A stretch of DNA of 64,000 bases, from assembly GCF_901709675.1 (NCBI RefSeq), contig NC_051092.1, forward strand, positions 15,478,991 to 15,542,990, given 5' to 3'. The translations under genes were made by a program, and so were the position numbers. The notes under the pieces were generated by a model. That model did no database searches. It was not told where the DNA came from and was given only the letters and a program-made list of their open reading frames with translations. Shown here piece after piece: positions 36,301 to 49,641 of the stretch. How positions within the stretch are numbered: the stretch's first letter is position 1; each line of letters opens with the position of its first letter. The stretch is from Syngnathus acus (taxonomy: Eukaryota; Chordata; Actinopteri; Syngnathiformes; Syngnathidae).

Positions 36301-39300
36301 GTCTCTGCCCTGGATGGGAGGGGATTCTCCAGCATTACCCAATGCACCAAACCCTTGGAGCTGCTCATTTCTGGCAACCATCGAGAACTGATTTCATTTC
36401 ATGTCTTTCCAATCAGACAGTCGACCCTTGTCCTTGGGTTCCCCTGGCTACGGAGACACAACCCCCAGATCAACTGGTCAGAGTGCCGTATCGAGTCCTG
36501 GTCCACGATGTGCTTGTCCTCTTGTCTTCAGTCTGCAGTTCCATCTCGCCCGCCCCTAGTAGCACCCGAGGAATCAGGTCCGATTGATCTTCACAAGTGC
36601 CCAGAGAATACCATGACCTAAGACAGGTTTTCAACAAGAGCAAGGCTTCATCCTTACCGCCACATCGCCCCTATGATTGCTTCTTTCCGGAGCCCCACTA
36701 CCATCCAGTAGACTCTACAATATCTCACGCACCGAGAGACAAGCTATGGAGACGTACATCAATGTACCTCTGTGCGGTTCTGTCCCCAAGTTGCCGCCCG
36801 AATGCGGTTCATGTCCCCAAGTCGCCGCCCGAGTGCGGTTCATGTCCCCCAAGTCGCCGCCCGAGTGCGGTTCATGTCCCCCAAGTCGCCGCCCGAGTGC
36901 GGTTCATGTCCCCCCAAGTCGCCACCCGAGTGCAGTTCATGTCCCCCAAAGTTGCTGCCGATTGCGCGTCAGGCCCCCAGTGTGTGCCGCAATTGTGGCC
37001 CTGGGCCCCTGACCGCCGCTGCGTGCAGTTCTGTCCCCCAAGTCGCCGCCGAGTGCGGTTGTTTCCCCAGTCGCCGCCGTGCGCCGTTCAAGCTATTTCG
37101 AAAACCAGTAGGGCCATTTGGACTGGTGCTTATTCATTAAATCTCTTCTTAATCCTTAATTCGGTTATCGATTATTTTGTATTAACTATGTTGAGCATGT
37201 TTTATATGCAGCAATTAGAACTTTAAAATGTCTTTATTTCCCTATCATAGTCATTCTTTAAATCCGTTCAATTCTTTTTAAAGTGAAGACAGCTTTAATC
37301 CTTAACATCAGGAATTGTCAGATCTGGTTCGAAGTAGTTATCTTGAGCTCAGCTAGGGCGAGTGCGCTCTAGTAAATTAACGAATCCCTGAGGTTTTAAC
37401 AAAGACATCTAAAAATATCCGTAACATAACAAAAGCCTCAAACAACCGAAGGGAGCCATCATTATGGCGCGGTTATTCTGACGACGTGCCTCAAATTTAA
37501 GTTACTCAGCACAAGCGTCGTTTGACTTCAGAGGGATTGGCGTCATAAAGAGATTATATTGATTCTTTTAGAATTAATTTAACTCAGGTGGTCAGAGACG
37601 GACAAGTCCCTTCACCCCGGCCTATCGAACCCTTTAATGGGAAGCCGGTCACTTTAATAAAAAGTGCAGGTTTGACACCATCCATCCATAAGGAGGTCAG
37701 GGAATACGTTCTCGCCTGTCCCATCAGCGCTCGCAATAAGTCCTCCCATAGACCCCCCCGCTGGACTTCTACAGCCTCTCGCCATACCCAAGCGTCCCTG
37801 GTCACATATTGCGTTGGATTTTGTGACGGGCCTGCCCGTATCACAGGGAATGACCACCATCCCTCGTCATCGTAGACCGCTTCTCCAAGTCTTGTCATCT
37901 TGTATCGCTCAAGAAGCTACCCTCTGCGTTCCAGACAGCTCAACTTCTCGTCAAGCACGTATTCCGTCTCCATGGCATTCCACAGGAGATCCTGTCCGAT
38001 CGAGGTCCACAGTTCATTTCCCAGGTGTGGAAACAATTCTGCTCGGCCCTGGATGCGAAGGTCTCCCTGACGTCGGGCTACCATCCCCAGATCAACGGGC
38101 AAACCGAGCGCATGAACCAGGAGCTCGAGGCCGCGCTCCGATGCCTAACCTCCGATAACCCGGCTGAGTGGAACAAGTATCTTCCATGGGTGGAGTATGC
38201 ACACAATTCCCTGGTCTCCACTGCCACAGGTCTCTCTCCATTCGAAGTCTCTTTAGGTTATCAACCGCCGCTGTTCCCAGCCGACGAGAAGGCGATCGCG
38301 GTCACGTCGGTTCGTCACCATATACGGCACTGCAAGAACGTTTGGTCCAACGCCGTCAAGGCCCTTCGCCGCTCCATCGAGCAGAACCGCAGGTATGCCG
38401 ACCAGCGACGCACGCCTGCCCCGTTTTATTCCCCGGGTCAGAAGGTCTGGCTTTCCTCTCGGGATGTCCCCCTCAAGTCTGTGTCACGGAAACTGGCCCC
38501 CCGCTTTATCGGGCTGTATGAGATCCTGGCGGTGATTAGTCCCTCAGCGGTCCGTCTCCGTCTTCCTCCGAGCCTCTGGGTCCATCCCACCTTCCACGTC
38601 TCACAGATTAAGCCAGTCGAGTCCAGCGCGCTCCTTCCTTCGGCCAAGACCCGCCTCCTGCCCGGGATCTTGGTGGAGACCCAGTCTACCCGGTCTGACG
38701 GATCGTGGACGCCCGTCGGCGGGGCCGTGGGTGGCAGTACCTCGTCGACTGGGAGGGCTACGGTCCCGAGGACCGGTCGTGGGTGCCCCGTTCCTACAGC
38801 TGCGATCCTACCCTCATCTCGGACTACTGGTCATTGCTCACGTCTTCCTCTTCTGGGCCGCCGGGGGGTGGCCGTTGAGGGGGGGGGGGGGTCAGGGTCC
38901 GGGGTGGTGTCCCTCCTTTTTCCACAGGGAGCAACCGTGAGCAGAGTGGCAGAGGGCCCAGGTGCGGCTCATCAGGCTCGTTAGAGGAGGGCTCTTAAGG
39001 AGCGCGCTGTCAACCACTCGTCGCCTGAGTGTCCTACCTGTTGTGATCACCTCCACGGTTGTGTCTCTAGCTCCTCGATACCCTCTTGCTCATCGACGCC
39101 ACGTTCTCCTGATCCTCCGATTCCCTCCATGGCTCACCGCCAAGATCCACCCCGTCTGGCTGAACTCCACACGCTCCGCCGTTGCTCCTCCCGCTCCTTG
39201 TCCTGGCTCAGCTCCGCCCGCTCAGCCTCCACCGCATCTCCTCCAATAAACACTCATCACTCATTCTGAACTTGAGTTGGTTTCCTGCATGTGGGTCAAA

Positions 39301-42300
39301 TCAATCGCCAAAACGATAACACAAAGACGCTCTTAAAGCAATGCGACAGTGAGCGCCCGGCGCGCTGCGATTGGCGATCGGACCAAATTAAGTTCCCTGC
39401 GCACTGAGGTCCACATAAATTTTGGAAAGTACATCAGGACTTTAAAAATATTTTCTAAATCTCAGCGACGGCTCTGTCACAATAATGCGACCAGCACGGT
39501 GCAGTTGCCTCTTAAAAGGCGCGCCTTCGTTTTTTGAGAAAATTAAACGAGTTTATGTGCGCTCTATGGTTGTGAAATTACGGTAATATTATTTTACATT
39601 ACATACATTAATGACTGTGTTATACATGCGCACTTGGGAGTAGCGCGATAAAAAATAGCTGTTTAATTCTTTATATTGTATTTACCGTTTTTTTCCGTGT
39701 ATAATGCGCAAAATCTAACTAATTTATTGTCCTAAAATCTGGGGTGCGCATTATACATGGGTACAAATTCTTTTTAATTTTTTTTTTTTTCTTTTTTTTT
39801 AAGAAAATCATGGTACAACAAAGTTTTGGTTTCCAAGGGTGTTTTTATTCCTCTTCAACGTCTCTCCCATACAGAGCCGCCTTTTTCACATGTCCGCACG
39901 TCACTTTCCTCTCTTTTCATCTGATCGCGGTGGTGCCTTTATGGGCAGTCGGAGAAATCAATGGCAACAAAAAAAAATACATCCAGCCTAGTTAAGACCA
40001 TACCAAAGACTATAAAAATGGGACCCATTGCCTCCCTGCGTGTGTGACGATCATTGGGAAAAAAAAAAAAAGAATTGGGTGCGTATTATACATGGGTACA
40101 GGCTTTTTTCCAGCATCAACATGCCATTTTTAGGGTGCGTATTATACATGGGGGGCGCATTATACATGGAAAAAAACGGTAGTTATGTTATTACTCAATG
40201 TTTTATAGAGTGCTATTTTGGGGGGAGGAGACTGGATAGCTCAATGCCATTTCAATTCATTTTAACGGGGTCAAGTGACTTGACTGTCTCTCAAGGCACC
40301 ACTGTATTGGATCAGCACTTCTTTTCTGATCATTTAAACCCAAGGTTATTTAAAGTGAAAGGTCTGTTTTTTTAGTGTAACACAAGTAATTTTTCATGGC
40401 AGGATGTTCGCTTCACATTTTACCTGATATATCTTGTCACACATAAAGGTTTGGCCTCCCAATATCAGCAACGTGTGCCCTGCCTTGCGCGGTCGAGCAC
40501 AGGGGCTTGTCACAACTCCATCATTTTGAAGAATTCTTTTTTTACATTGCATTGCCTCTTCTACAATTACCCTGCAAACAGGAAATCACTTAGCAATATT
40601 TATTAACAATTATCTTGATGTAATGTAAAATGTCAAATTGGAGAAAAAATAACAAGCAAATTGACACATTAAAAATGGTACCTGCTCTTCTTGTCAGCCA
40701 TGACAAGTTCCTCGCACGCAACAGCCTCCAGGAGACATTCAGAGGGAAGAAGAGCCAACCGTATGCCCTGAAGCAGCTCTGGTAAATGGTGACGCCGATT
40801 ATCCAAGTCATTTCGAACCCATCGGATCACAGAGTTAAACACGACCTACAAATGAAGCAAAACAGACAAACAATCACAATAACTACCGTAATAAGTACAT
40901 TTTAAGCGTCGAACACTAGCTAACACAGCCATGTAAAACTTCCTGAGTCAATGCTAAGAATTTATGAAAATGACATGAGAAATAACTCTTATCAGTTCTG
41001 TTAAATAACTACATCTTTTGATGCCATACCGTAATTTTCGGACTATAAGTCGCTCCGGAGTACAAGTCGCATCAGCCATAAAATGCCCAAAAAAGTGAAA
41101 AAAAACATATATAAGTCGCTCCGGAGTATAAGTCGCATTTTGGGGGGCAATTTATTCGACAAAATCCAACACCAAGAACAGTCATGAACGACCAACAACA
41201 GGCTAAACGATAGGTATGCTAACGTGACATAAACACAAACGAAGAGCTGAGAACGGCCCTGACGTAACCTTCAGTTCTTTAGAAAAAACTATTACATAAA
41301 TAACACGTTTAAAAAACCATCTGTGTCACTCTAATTCATTAAATCCATCGATCGTCCTTTGTCAACAATGTGTGCGCGCCGCTGACGGCGCTTGCACTTC
41401 AAAATATTCCACAGGCCCATATAACGATATATAAATTAGAAATCAAATAACTATTATATAAGCAATAATATTATCAAACCATCTGTGCACTCTAAATCAT
41501 TAAATCCATCGATCAAATTCCTCGTCCTTTGTCAACAACGCCGCGCGTGAGCCCTGACGTCAGCCTCGTCGTTATTCCACAGATCTAGGAAATAACTATA
41601 TTGTAGCCTTAACAAAGTACAAGGAAAGACGTAGGTTTGGTAAACGGCTCTTTATTTAACAAAACAAACTTCCAGGCATGTGGCGGCGTGGACTTCCAGC
41701 CACGGAAGTGGAAGAGAGATCCATAGAATAGGACCGGGCATGCGTAAAATCCATGACCGAGCCCCATCCACCGTCCCCGGACAGCCACCCGGCCGAGCGC
41801 CGGCCCTCGACTTCCATCCACGGAGGTGAAAGAGAGCTCCCTAGAGTAGGACCGGGCGTGCGTAAAAGCCATGTCCGAGCCCCATCCACCGTCCCTGGAC
41901 AGCCACCCGGCCGAGCGCCGGCCCCTGACTTCAATCCACGGAGGTGAAAGAGAGCTCCTTAGAGTAGGACCGGGCGTGGGTAAAAGCCAAAATAGTTTTT
42001 CAAACCTTCTGTGTCACTCCAAATCCTTAAATCCTTCAAACTCTTCGTCCGCCGTGTCACTTAGAAACAAAGCCGCTAATGATGCCGGTAGTACGTGGGG
42101 CCCTTCGTCATCTTCGTCATCCCGTGATCAATCTTTGTCCTTTACGTAAACAACCGCCGCGCCACGCCGCGTCGCGCTGCTGACGTTACTTGAAATTCAA
42201 ATTACAGTAATCCCTTGCTACATCGCGGTTCATTTATCGCGGTTTCATTTTTTTTTTGGGGGGGGAAATTTTTGAAAAAAAACATATATAAGTCGCTCCT

Positions 42301-45300
42301 TATTATAAGTCGCCCCCCCCACCCAAACTATGAAAAAAAACGCGATTTATAGTCCGAAAATTACGGTAGTTATTATGTTACACTGTCATTGTATGCAAGC
42401 AGCTGAACAACGATGCAGTTTGCAGCAGTTGTTAGGGTTTGCAGAATATCTTCATCGTATGATTATGTTGGAATGTAACCTGTAATAATTACCTAGCTTG
42501 TCCTGTCTTACCAAAAGTAGTAGACCAAGTGCTAAGATCTTTTCACCTGATTGACTAGCTGCAGAGGAAGCAATCAAAGTTGCTTTGTTTCCACAAAGTC
42601 GTAAAAGGCCCCCTGCTATGCTTTGATCAGCAGGGGAGCGGCTTCACCCCATCCTGTGTTCCCACAACCCCACTTTCAACCCCACTGTGTTTCTTCTCAA
42701 TAAATATGTACCTGATGAGGCCTGAGTCAGACTTCATTCGACCATCGCTGTAAGCACAGCGACGAGTGAACTCTCCGCCTGCAGGTGTCTGAAACGACTA
42801 ACTTGTCTCCAGTGTGGTTCTTGCAAAATAAGTTAGAGTGAACACTACCCTAACATTTTGGTGCCGAAACCCGGGACCCTCATACCCGCCATCTGGCTGA
42901 CGGAGGACGACGCGCTGTACACCGTCGATGGGCCAGCGTCCATTAGGAGGACCTGGTAAAGAAAGACCTGGGAAGGAAATTCTTCGCTGGGCCAGCGTCT
43001 TAGGTCTGCCTTCGTCTGACAGAGGTGGATTGACGGGATCCGGCAGTGCAACGAACCAGGGGACAAGTAAGTTAAAGAAAAAAGCGCTGATACGGCTTTG
43101 GGTTGTCCTAGCTATGAGATACGGCTTTGGTTTGTCCGGGCTATGAGATACGGCTTTGGTTTTTCCAAACTATGAAACAGTTGGGATTCTAGTCCCAGTG
43201 GAAGGAACGGGCTACGAAAAGACAGAGTCTCTTTTTCCTAATTGAAGAAGGGCGTAGATCCTTTTTTTTGTCCGTTCTTCCAAGCTGTTTGGGAGGGTTT
43301 TACACCCATCCTGGATAGGCCTCTGGTGTTTGTGTGGTTGAGAGTGCGACTGGTAGGATAAATTGACTGCAAAGAGAATTTGGTGGAAGGTCAATTTAAA
43401 CCTGCATTGAGGATCCTCAAAGAAATTAAAAATAAAATTAAAAAAAAAATTGTATAAACCTAAAATACCAAATTAAGATGGGAAATAAGACCGGTAAATC
43501 CCTAGCTCTTGAAGGAGATGAGAAGTACATGGCGAGTAAATTTCTGAATTGTATGCAATACATGCCAAAGTGGAAGAAAGAGTATGGAGTAGAAGGGAAG
43601 TTGAAAGTTGAAGTGTGGAAGATAGTGGTTGATGTTTTGGAGGAGAGTGTGAATAGGAAGTCAAAGGGACTGAAAAAGAAAAGTAAAGAGAGAGAGTTGA
43701 ATTGTGCTAGAATGTGGTTGAAAGCTTCACAAGAGAAAAGAGAACAAATTCAGGAGACAAAACCTGGAAAGATAAAAATGAGAGGAAAAGAGAGAAATCT
43801 GTTTGCGAGCAGAAAATGATCCACACTAGTGCATGTTAAGTAAGAAACGACAGAACATGCTTTCAGGAATTGGAAGAATCAAACTTGTGAATTTAAGACG
43901 TTCACATTTAATAGAAATAATTGACTGGCTGTGTTATAGGATTATACAAACTTCTATATGCGAGCTGATTCTGAGAGATTGGGTTCTTCAAATTTAAAAA
44001 CAAAGAAAGACTTCTGATTGATTTGCCAGCAGTTTTTTTGTGTGTTGAGTTTTTTTTTTGGATTGGTGGATTGTTCTATCAGGAACCTTGAGATGAAAAC
44101 GGTATGTGAATGTTGTGTGGTGAGCTTGGATGAATTGGGACCGATGTGATAGAAAGTCTCCTTCTTGGAGACTGTGTGTGAGATGCGAATGAGCATTGAT
44201 GACTGATTGCCTGAATGAAGGGAATATACAGGTTGAATGGTTGACGTTGTTGGACATACTATCGAAAATTAGTAGAGCGACTTTGAAGAAAGAGTGATTT
44301 TGAGTACGTTAAATGCTAAGGAAGAAATAAATACATAAAGGAAATAAAAAGGTTGCTTTTGGATTGCTAATTAACTAGGAAAATAAAAAATAAAAAATAA
44401 AATAAAAAACTGGAGAACCAGTAACACATGCAGAAGATGTGTGAACTGGGAAACTTAGAAGCGTTTTGGAAAGAAGGTCAAATTAAATGATGATAGAGTC
44501 ATATGTGGTAAAGAACACATCCTCCCAAAAAGTTTGTCAAGGTGTGAGACATGGGCGTCGCCATGCCTCAGAAGGAGGGAGAATGTTGTATAGAGAGTGG
44601 GAGATAAAAAATAAAAAAAATTAAAAACAAAATTATATATATACAACACTTTACTACATATAGATTCTCTAATACATATGGCGTTGTACCATTGAGTTAG
44701 ATTTTTTTTTCTCTCAAACTTTTGCTGTAAACAATTGGAAGATGATTGAAAAGTGACTGAAGAAGCCATGAGGAAGTGGTGTAGCTGTTTGGAAGGGCAC
44801 GCGCTTATGCGTTTCCCTGGCTAATCAACATTATTTAACTGATAAGGGGATGGGCAAAGGAACCATCTGCTACAGGACTTAAGGTCCGTTCCTCCAGTAA
44901 CCAAGATCAGAGAATCTCCTTTAACACAGGGGGCAATAAATGGGATAGCCTCTGTCATAAATGGTCTTTGGTCAGGAGGAGTCGTTCGGAAGTGCTCAAA
45001 CACTTCTCGCAAACACTCTTATTTGCCCAATTCAGAAGGGCAATAAAATTAACTGGTGAATGATAAAATATATGCAAGAAGCAGACGAAGAACAGTCCCT
45101 GGCAGATTACATGATTAGAACGCTCAGACTGACAGAGGTGTCAATGCAAATTTACTGCCGCCTGATCTTTCATCCTCACAGGTCGACAACCCCGTCATAC
45201 CAGGAGACTGGGTCTACATCAAAGTCATCAAAAGAAAGAGCTGGGCCAGCCCACGGTGGGAGGGACCATTCCAAGTCCTGCTGACTACCCCCACCGCAGT

Positions 45301-48300
45301 AAGGAGGACCATTCCAAGTCCTGCTGACTACCCCCACCGCAGTAAAGATCGCTGAACGGCCCAGCTGGATTCACCTCAGCCACTGCAAGTTGCAGAGAGT
45401 GCTGGACCCCTAATTCGGAGTAGTGGGGAAGACTAACTTCAAAGGAGTCCTATCGTTTAGGGTGGGACGTCTCAATGTTGGTGAAGAAAACAACGATCCC
45501 CACTCCGCTAGGCGAGGGGATGTCCCGGTGTCTCTGCCATCCTAGTAGCAACGGGGCTCCATATGCCAGATGGATCCTCTGCTGCGTTGTGGTTGGAGCG
45601 TGCTATGGTCTATGGACTCAACTGAACAGACCAAGTGACAATGTTGACCGTGGAAAACGATGGTCACACGATGAGAACTTTGAGGACTGGTCATGGGACC
45701 CCAGAAACCCATACGAAACCAACACTTGGTACCGATACGTCAAATTCACTGTGAGATCGCACACACAGGAGGGCTGCTATGTGTGTTCCAAACTCCCTCC
45801 GTCCTCCACACAAGTTCACTTGGAGGCCAGAGCAATGAATGTCACTGAAGCGAAATGCATGGCATCCATGGGAGGAGTTGGATATCAACACCGTGCTGTC
45901 ACAGTCAGTGATGCTGACCCGTCCCGCCCTGGACTTGCGGAAGGTACCTGTGATCAGCTTTTCTGGACAAATCTCAATGTGACTGTTAAAGGACGAACAT
46001 TGCCACAGGTGGCCTACACAGAGCGGCCACCTGGAGTGAACTATACGTGTTACATCCAAGGAAGTGAGACCCACAAATGCATTGACAGAGACTGCTCTCC
46101 AGGAGGGAACTGGATGGGAGCTTTGGACATCGCTACTGAGTGTCAAGATAAGAGAGCCATTTCAGGCGGTGAGGGCTCTCCGACCAACATGGCTGCACCA
46201 TCAAACGGAACATACTTCATACAGAATGGCTGGTGGCTTTGTGGTCACAAGGTTTATCCGATGCTGCCCGCCAACTGGACAGGAGTGTGTGCACCAGTGT
46301 GGGTGACAGACCACACCTACAGGATACAACATCGTCAGCTGACGACAGCACACAACTCTTCTGGCCGTCGCCGCAGGGCGATTACAACCTTTGACCCCCA
46401 TGACCCTGTCTGGGGTGCGAATGTTCCGGACGACTGCTGTTTAGCTCAGCATTAGTTTACCGAAACTTGATGATTTGACCATCGAAAATGCCTTGCAAGT
46501 GATGGGTACAATGATGTACTGTTTCTGTGTTTTTCTTTTCTTTTTTTATTGATAACATTCTGGTCGCCTAAGGCAAAGGGGCCGTGTAACTCTTTTCCTG
46601 CATTTAATCTGGCCGCAGGTTTTTCAGTTGCACACAAAATTTGGACTGGAGCATTGAGGGAAATACCTCGTCTTCACTGGAAATTATTGCTGTCATTGTA
46701 TTTTCTTTCTTATGTTTGATTGATCGGGTTTGACATACTCATATGATAAAACAGGGGGGATATGTTAGGGTTTGCAGAATATCTTCATCGTATGATTATG
46801 TTGGAATGTAACCTGTAATAATTTACCTAGCTTGTCCTGTCTTACCAAAAGTAGTAGACCAAAGTGCTAAGATCTTTCACCTGATTGACTAGCTGCAGAG
46901 GAAGCAATCAAAGTTGCTTTGTTTCCACAAAGTCGTAAAAGGCCCCCTGCTATGCTTTGATCAGCAGGGGAGCGGCTTCACCCCATCCTGTGTTCCCACA
47001 CCCCCACTTTCAACCCCACTGTGTTTCTTCTCAATAAATATGTACCTGATGAGGCCTGAGTCAGACTTCATTCGACCATCGCTGTAAGCACAGCGACGAG
47101 TGAACTCTCCGCCTGCAGGTGTCTGAAACGACTAACTTGTCTCCAGTGTGGTTCTTGCAAAATAAGTTAGAGTGAACACTACCCTAACAGCAGTTGTAAG
47201 TCGAGCAGGGATGGACAATTGCCCGCGGGCTGCCACACTGAGTGGACAAATATTCAATACACGGTTTCCTCGAAAATGAGGGAGAAAATGAGTGGGAAGC
47301 AATCCAGAAATATTAAAAATCAGAAAAGAAAATTTGCAAATTTGACAATTCCGGAGTGCCAAATTACGAATTGACAGGGATGGACTGTAGTTTTACGATG
47401 TAATTTCACTAGTCACCACTACATGGCAAACATGCCTTCATTGTGCAATACACTGTCTCTTATACTGCCCTATATAAGTTTGTGCAATATGGACAAAATT
47501 TCAGTCAATCAGTCAACTATAGCTATTTTAAAAATATCAACAGCAGCTCAAATTTGGTCAATTATTTTATTAGTCTCTCATAAAACAATACACACATGCT
47601 GAATGCCGAGGAGTGCAGAATGGTGTCCTTACACTGTTAGTGGAGCTCTGACTTTTCTATGACCCACGACTGCTATTCACACCGGCGGCGACAAGCCGCG
47701 TCACTTCTCCAGACATCTCCGCCCAGGAGACCACAAGATCACGCTGAAGAGTTGAGTTCATGCGATAAATACCAAGTAAAAGAGAGCGACTTGTAATTAA
47801 TGTTCTAATTGATACGCTTTTGGAACATCATTTCCGGGTCTTTGGCTCTTCTACCATGGGTAAGTATGTTTTGTGTTTTTATAGTTTTATTTTGGCATGT
47901 TTGATTTATTTCGAGCTCGTTTTTTGCTTTTTAAATATAAATAAATAAATATGAGGCATTTTAAAGCTTTTTGCCAGCCACTGTATGGTATACACATTGA
48001 TGAAGTATGCACTGCACCATTTTAGTAAAATTAGGTTTCTCATCTTTTGGACTGACGATGTAGAGAGGGAAGGACCGGTAACGGAAGTGCTTTTAAAATA
48101 ATGAGGAAGGACAGCAACAGATGGAGAAATTATTCTATCATGAACACGGATTGACGGACGAGGGCGGAAGAATGCCCAGGTTGTGGACAAAGGATGGACT
48201 GGCAAGATTTGGTAAAATGACATTCGGAATTCACCCTTTTGCCACACTTAATGTAATTTTATGTGTTTAATTTCAACATTACCTGTTTATGCCCAAGCTT

Positions 48301-49542
48301 TACTTTTGAAAGGATACAAGAAGGAAAACTGTTTTGTAGACTGGAAATTGATTGTACACTGCAATATAGTACAAGGAAAAAGAAGAATTAAATATGAAAA
48401 AAAAAAGACTGACTTACGTTACTAAGCCTGTTTAAACTAGCAACGAGGCTTATAAATGTCTATGAGGTTGGTGATGGAATTTGTTGGAATTCAAAAGTTG
48501 TAAAAGGAATAAAACATTTCAGACTATTACCAGTAAAGCGTCAATGTGATGTATGGGGGATTTTTTAAAATTCTTTTGTGCTGCTCCTGTCCACTTGGCC
48601 TATCCCTATGTGGGACACAAAGGCCTTTTCTATTCGACAGCATTTACATTTGAGAAAAAGTAGCTAAAATTGAAAAGTAAAAACTTACCTGTTCATCTTC
48701 TATCTCCAGCTCATCACTAAGCACAAGGTCCAGCAATTTTTCTTTAGTCAAGCTATTGAAGTCCTCAGATTCTCGTATCTAAAGTACATGTAACACTTTG
48801 TAAAACAATTATGTACTTAAATGAACAATATTTGTTCATTTAGACATAACCAACCAGAATTTCACATATGCTAGACTTTTCTGACCATTAGATATTATGA
48901 GGAGCAATTACAATGAAGGGTCTGTTTTAAATGTTTTCATAAATAAGGCACATTATCTTTGTGATCGATATCTTAGTATGTTAAATAGTTTATTCGAATT
49001 GTATTGTATGCTTATTTGCTTTAGCACGATTACGTTAAATTCAGACCAGACACGAAATACTGGGTAGTGCCGCTCGTCTCGCTTGTTTTTGTTTGCCATG
49101 CAACAACAAGGGGCGTTTGCGGGCTACTACCAGTAGCTGTGTTTCCCATGTTTACCTTCTTTAGAGATGGCAGATCATTGATACAATTATCATACCATAC
49201 ATTTAACAAATGTGTGTTGAGGGTGAGTCTGTTTACCGTTTCATAGTGTTGTAAGCACATCCTCCATGACAGCTCATATAATCTTCTACACTGATGAGCA
49301 TCTGACAATAGCATCATACCCAAACAGTTGGAAGAATGAAGATTTTTTTCTAAAAATTGTGCTGCGGCATCCCGGATGTCATGAAACTGCAACATGTCTC
49401 CTGCCTCCAACAACGATTCGGCATTCTCCTCATTTATAATGACTCGAGATGTATAGGCATAATCCAGCAGAAGCTCCAAGACCTGTAACAGTAAACAATT
49501 AACATTGATGCGTCACCCCTCTCAAGCACAAAATCACGCACG

Positions 49543-49641
<99 letters not shown>

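Larger units (their letters stand above)
34768..39321 (+). mobile_element. Ty3/Gypsy LTR retrotransposon, chromodomain type, RT region lost
   Basis: LTRs at 34768-35176 and 38890-39321 begin TGTCAGGGTCCGGGGTGGTG (first base changed in the right one) and end in ACA. A G-rich polypurine tract precedes the right LTR. The 5-bp duplication CAAAG flanks the element (34763-34767, 39322-39326). Gag, protease, the first RT residues, integrase and a frameshifted chromodomain are recognisable. Most of RT and all of RNase H are replaced by 36775-37570. The LTRs differ by roughly 5% plus a 26-bp indel, so the copy is not recent. It is antisense to klhl25. Confidence 0.88.
42430..47189 (+). mobile_element. 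Class I endogenous retrovirus, internally deleted, young
   Basis: LTRs at 42430-42855 and 46763-47189 run TGTTAGGG to CCTAACA and differ at only four positions in 427 (about 1%). The 5-bp duplication GCAGT flanks both sides. A primer-binding site matching the 3' end of tRNA-Phe (TGGTGCCGAAACCCGGGA) lies at 42859-42876 and a polypurine tract (AAAACAGGGGGGA) at 46748-46760. The interior keeps a short gag start, the very end of pol and an env surface frame. Most of gag and pol and the env transmembrane part are missing, so the copy cannot replicate. It is antisense to klhl25 in intron 4. Confidence 0.92.

Noticed and set aside
37100-37560. Possible mitochondrial or ribosomal insert in the Gypsy element
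   Set aside because: Its base composition suggested it, but I could not match any conserved rRNA or tRNA block.
38025-38984. Domesticated integrase gene
   Set aside because: The 319-codon frame lies between two LTRs with a target duplication, its chromodomain end is frameshifted and the upstream integrase core is in other frames, so it is a decayed Gypsy copy.
44821-45012. Minus-strand frame [20 protein letters not shown] within the ERV
   Set aside because: It is antisense to the retrovirus, short, and without family resemblance; probably chance.
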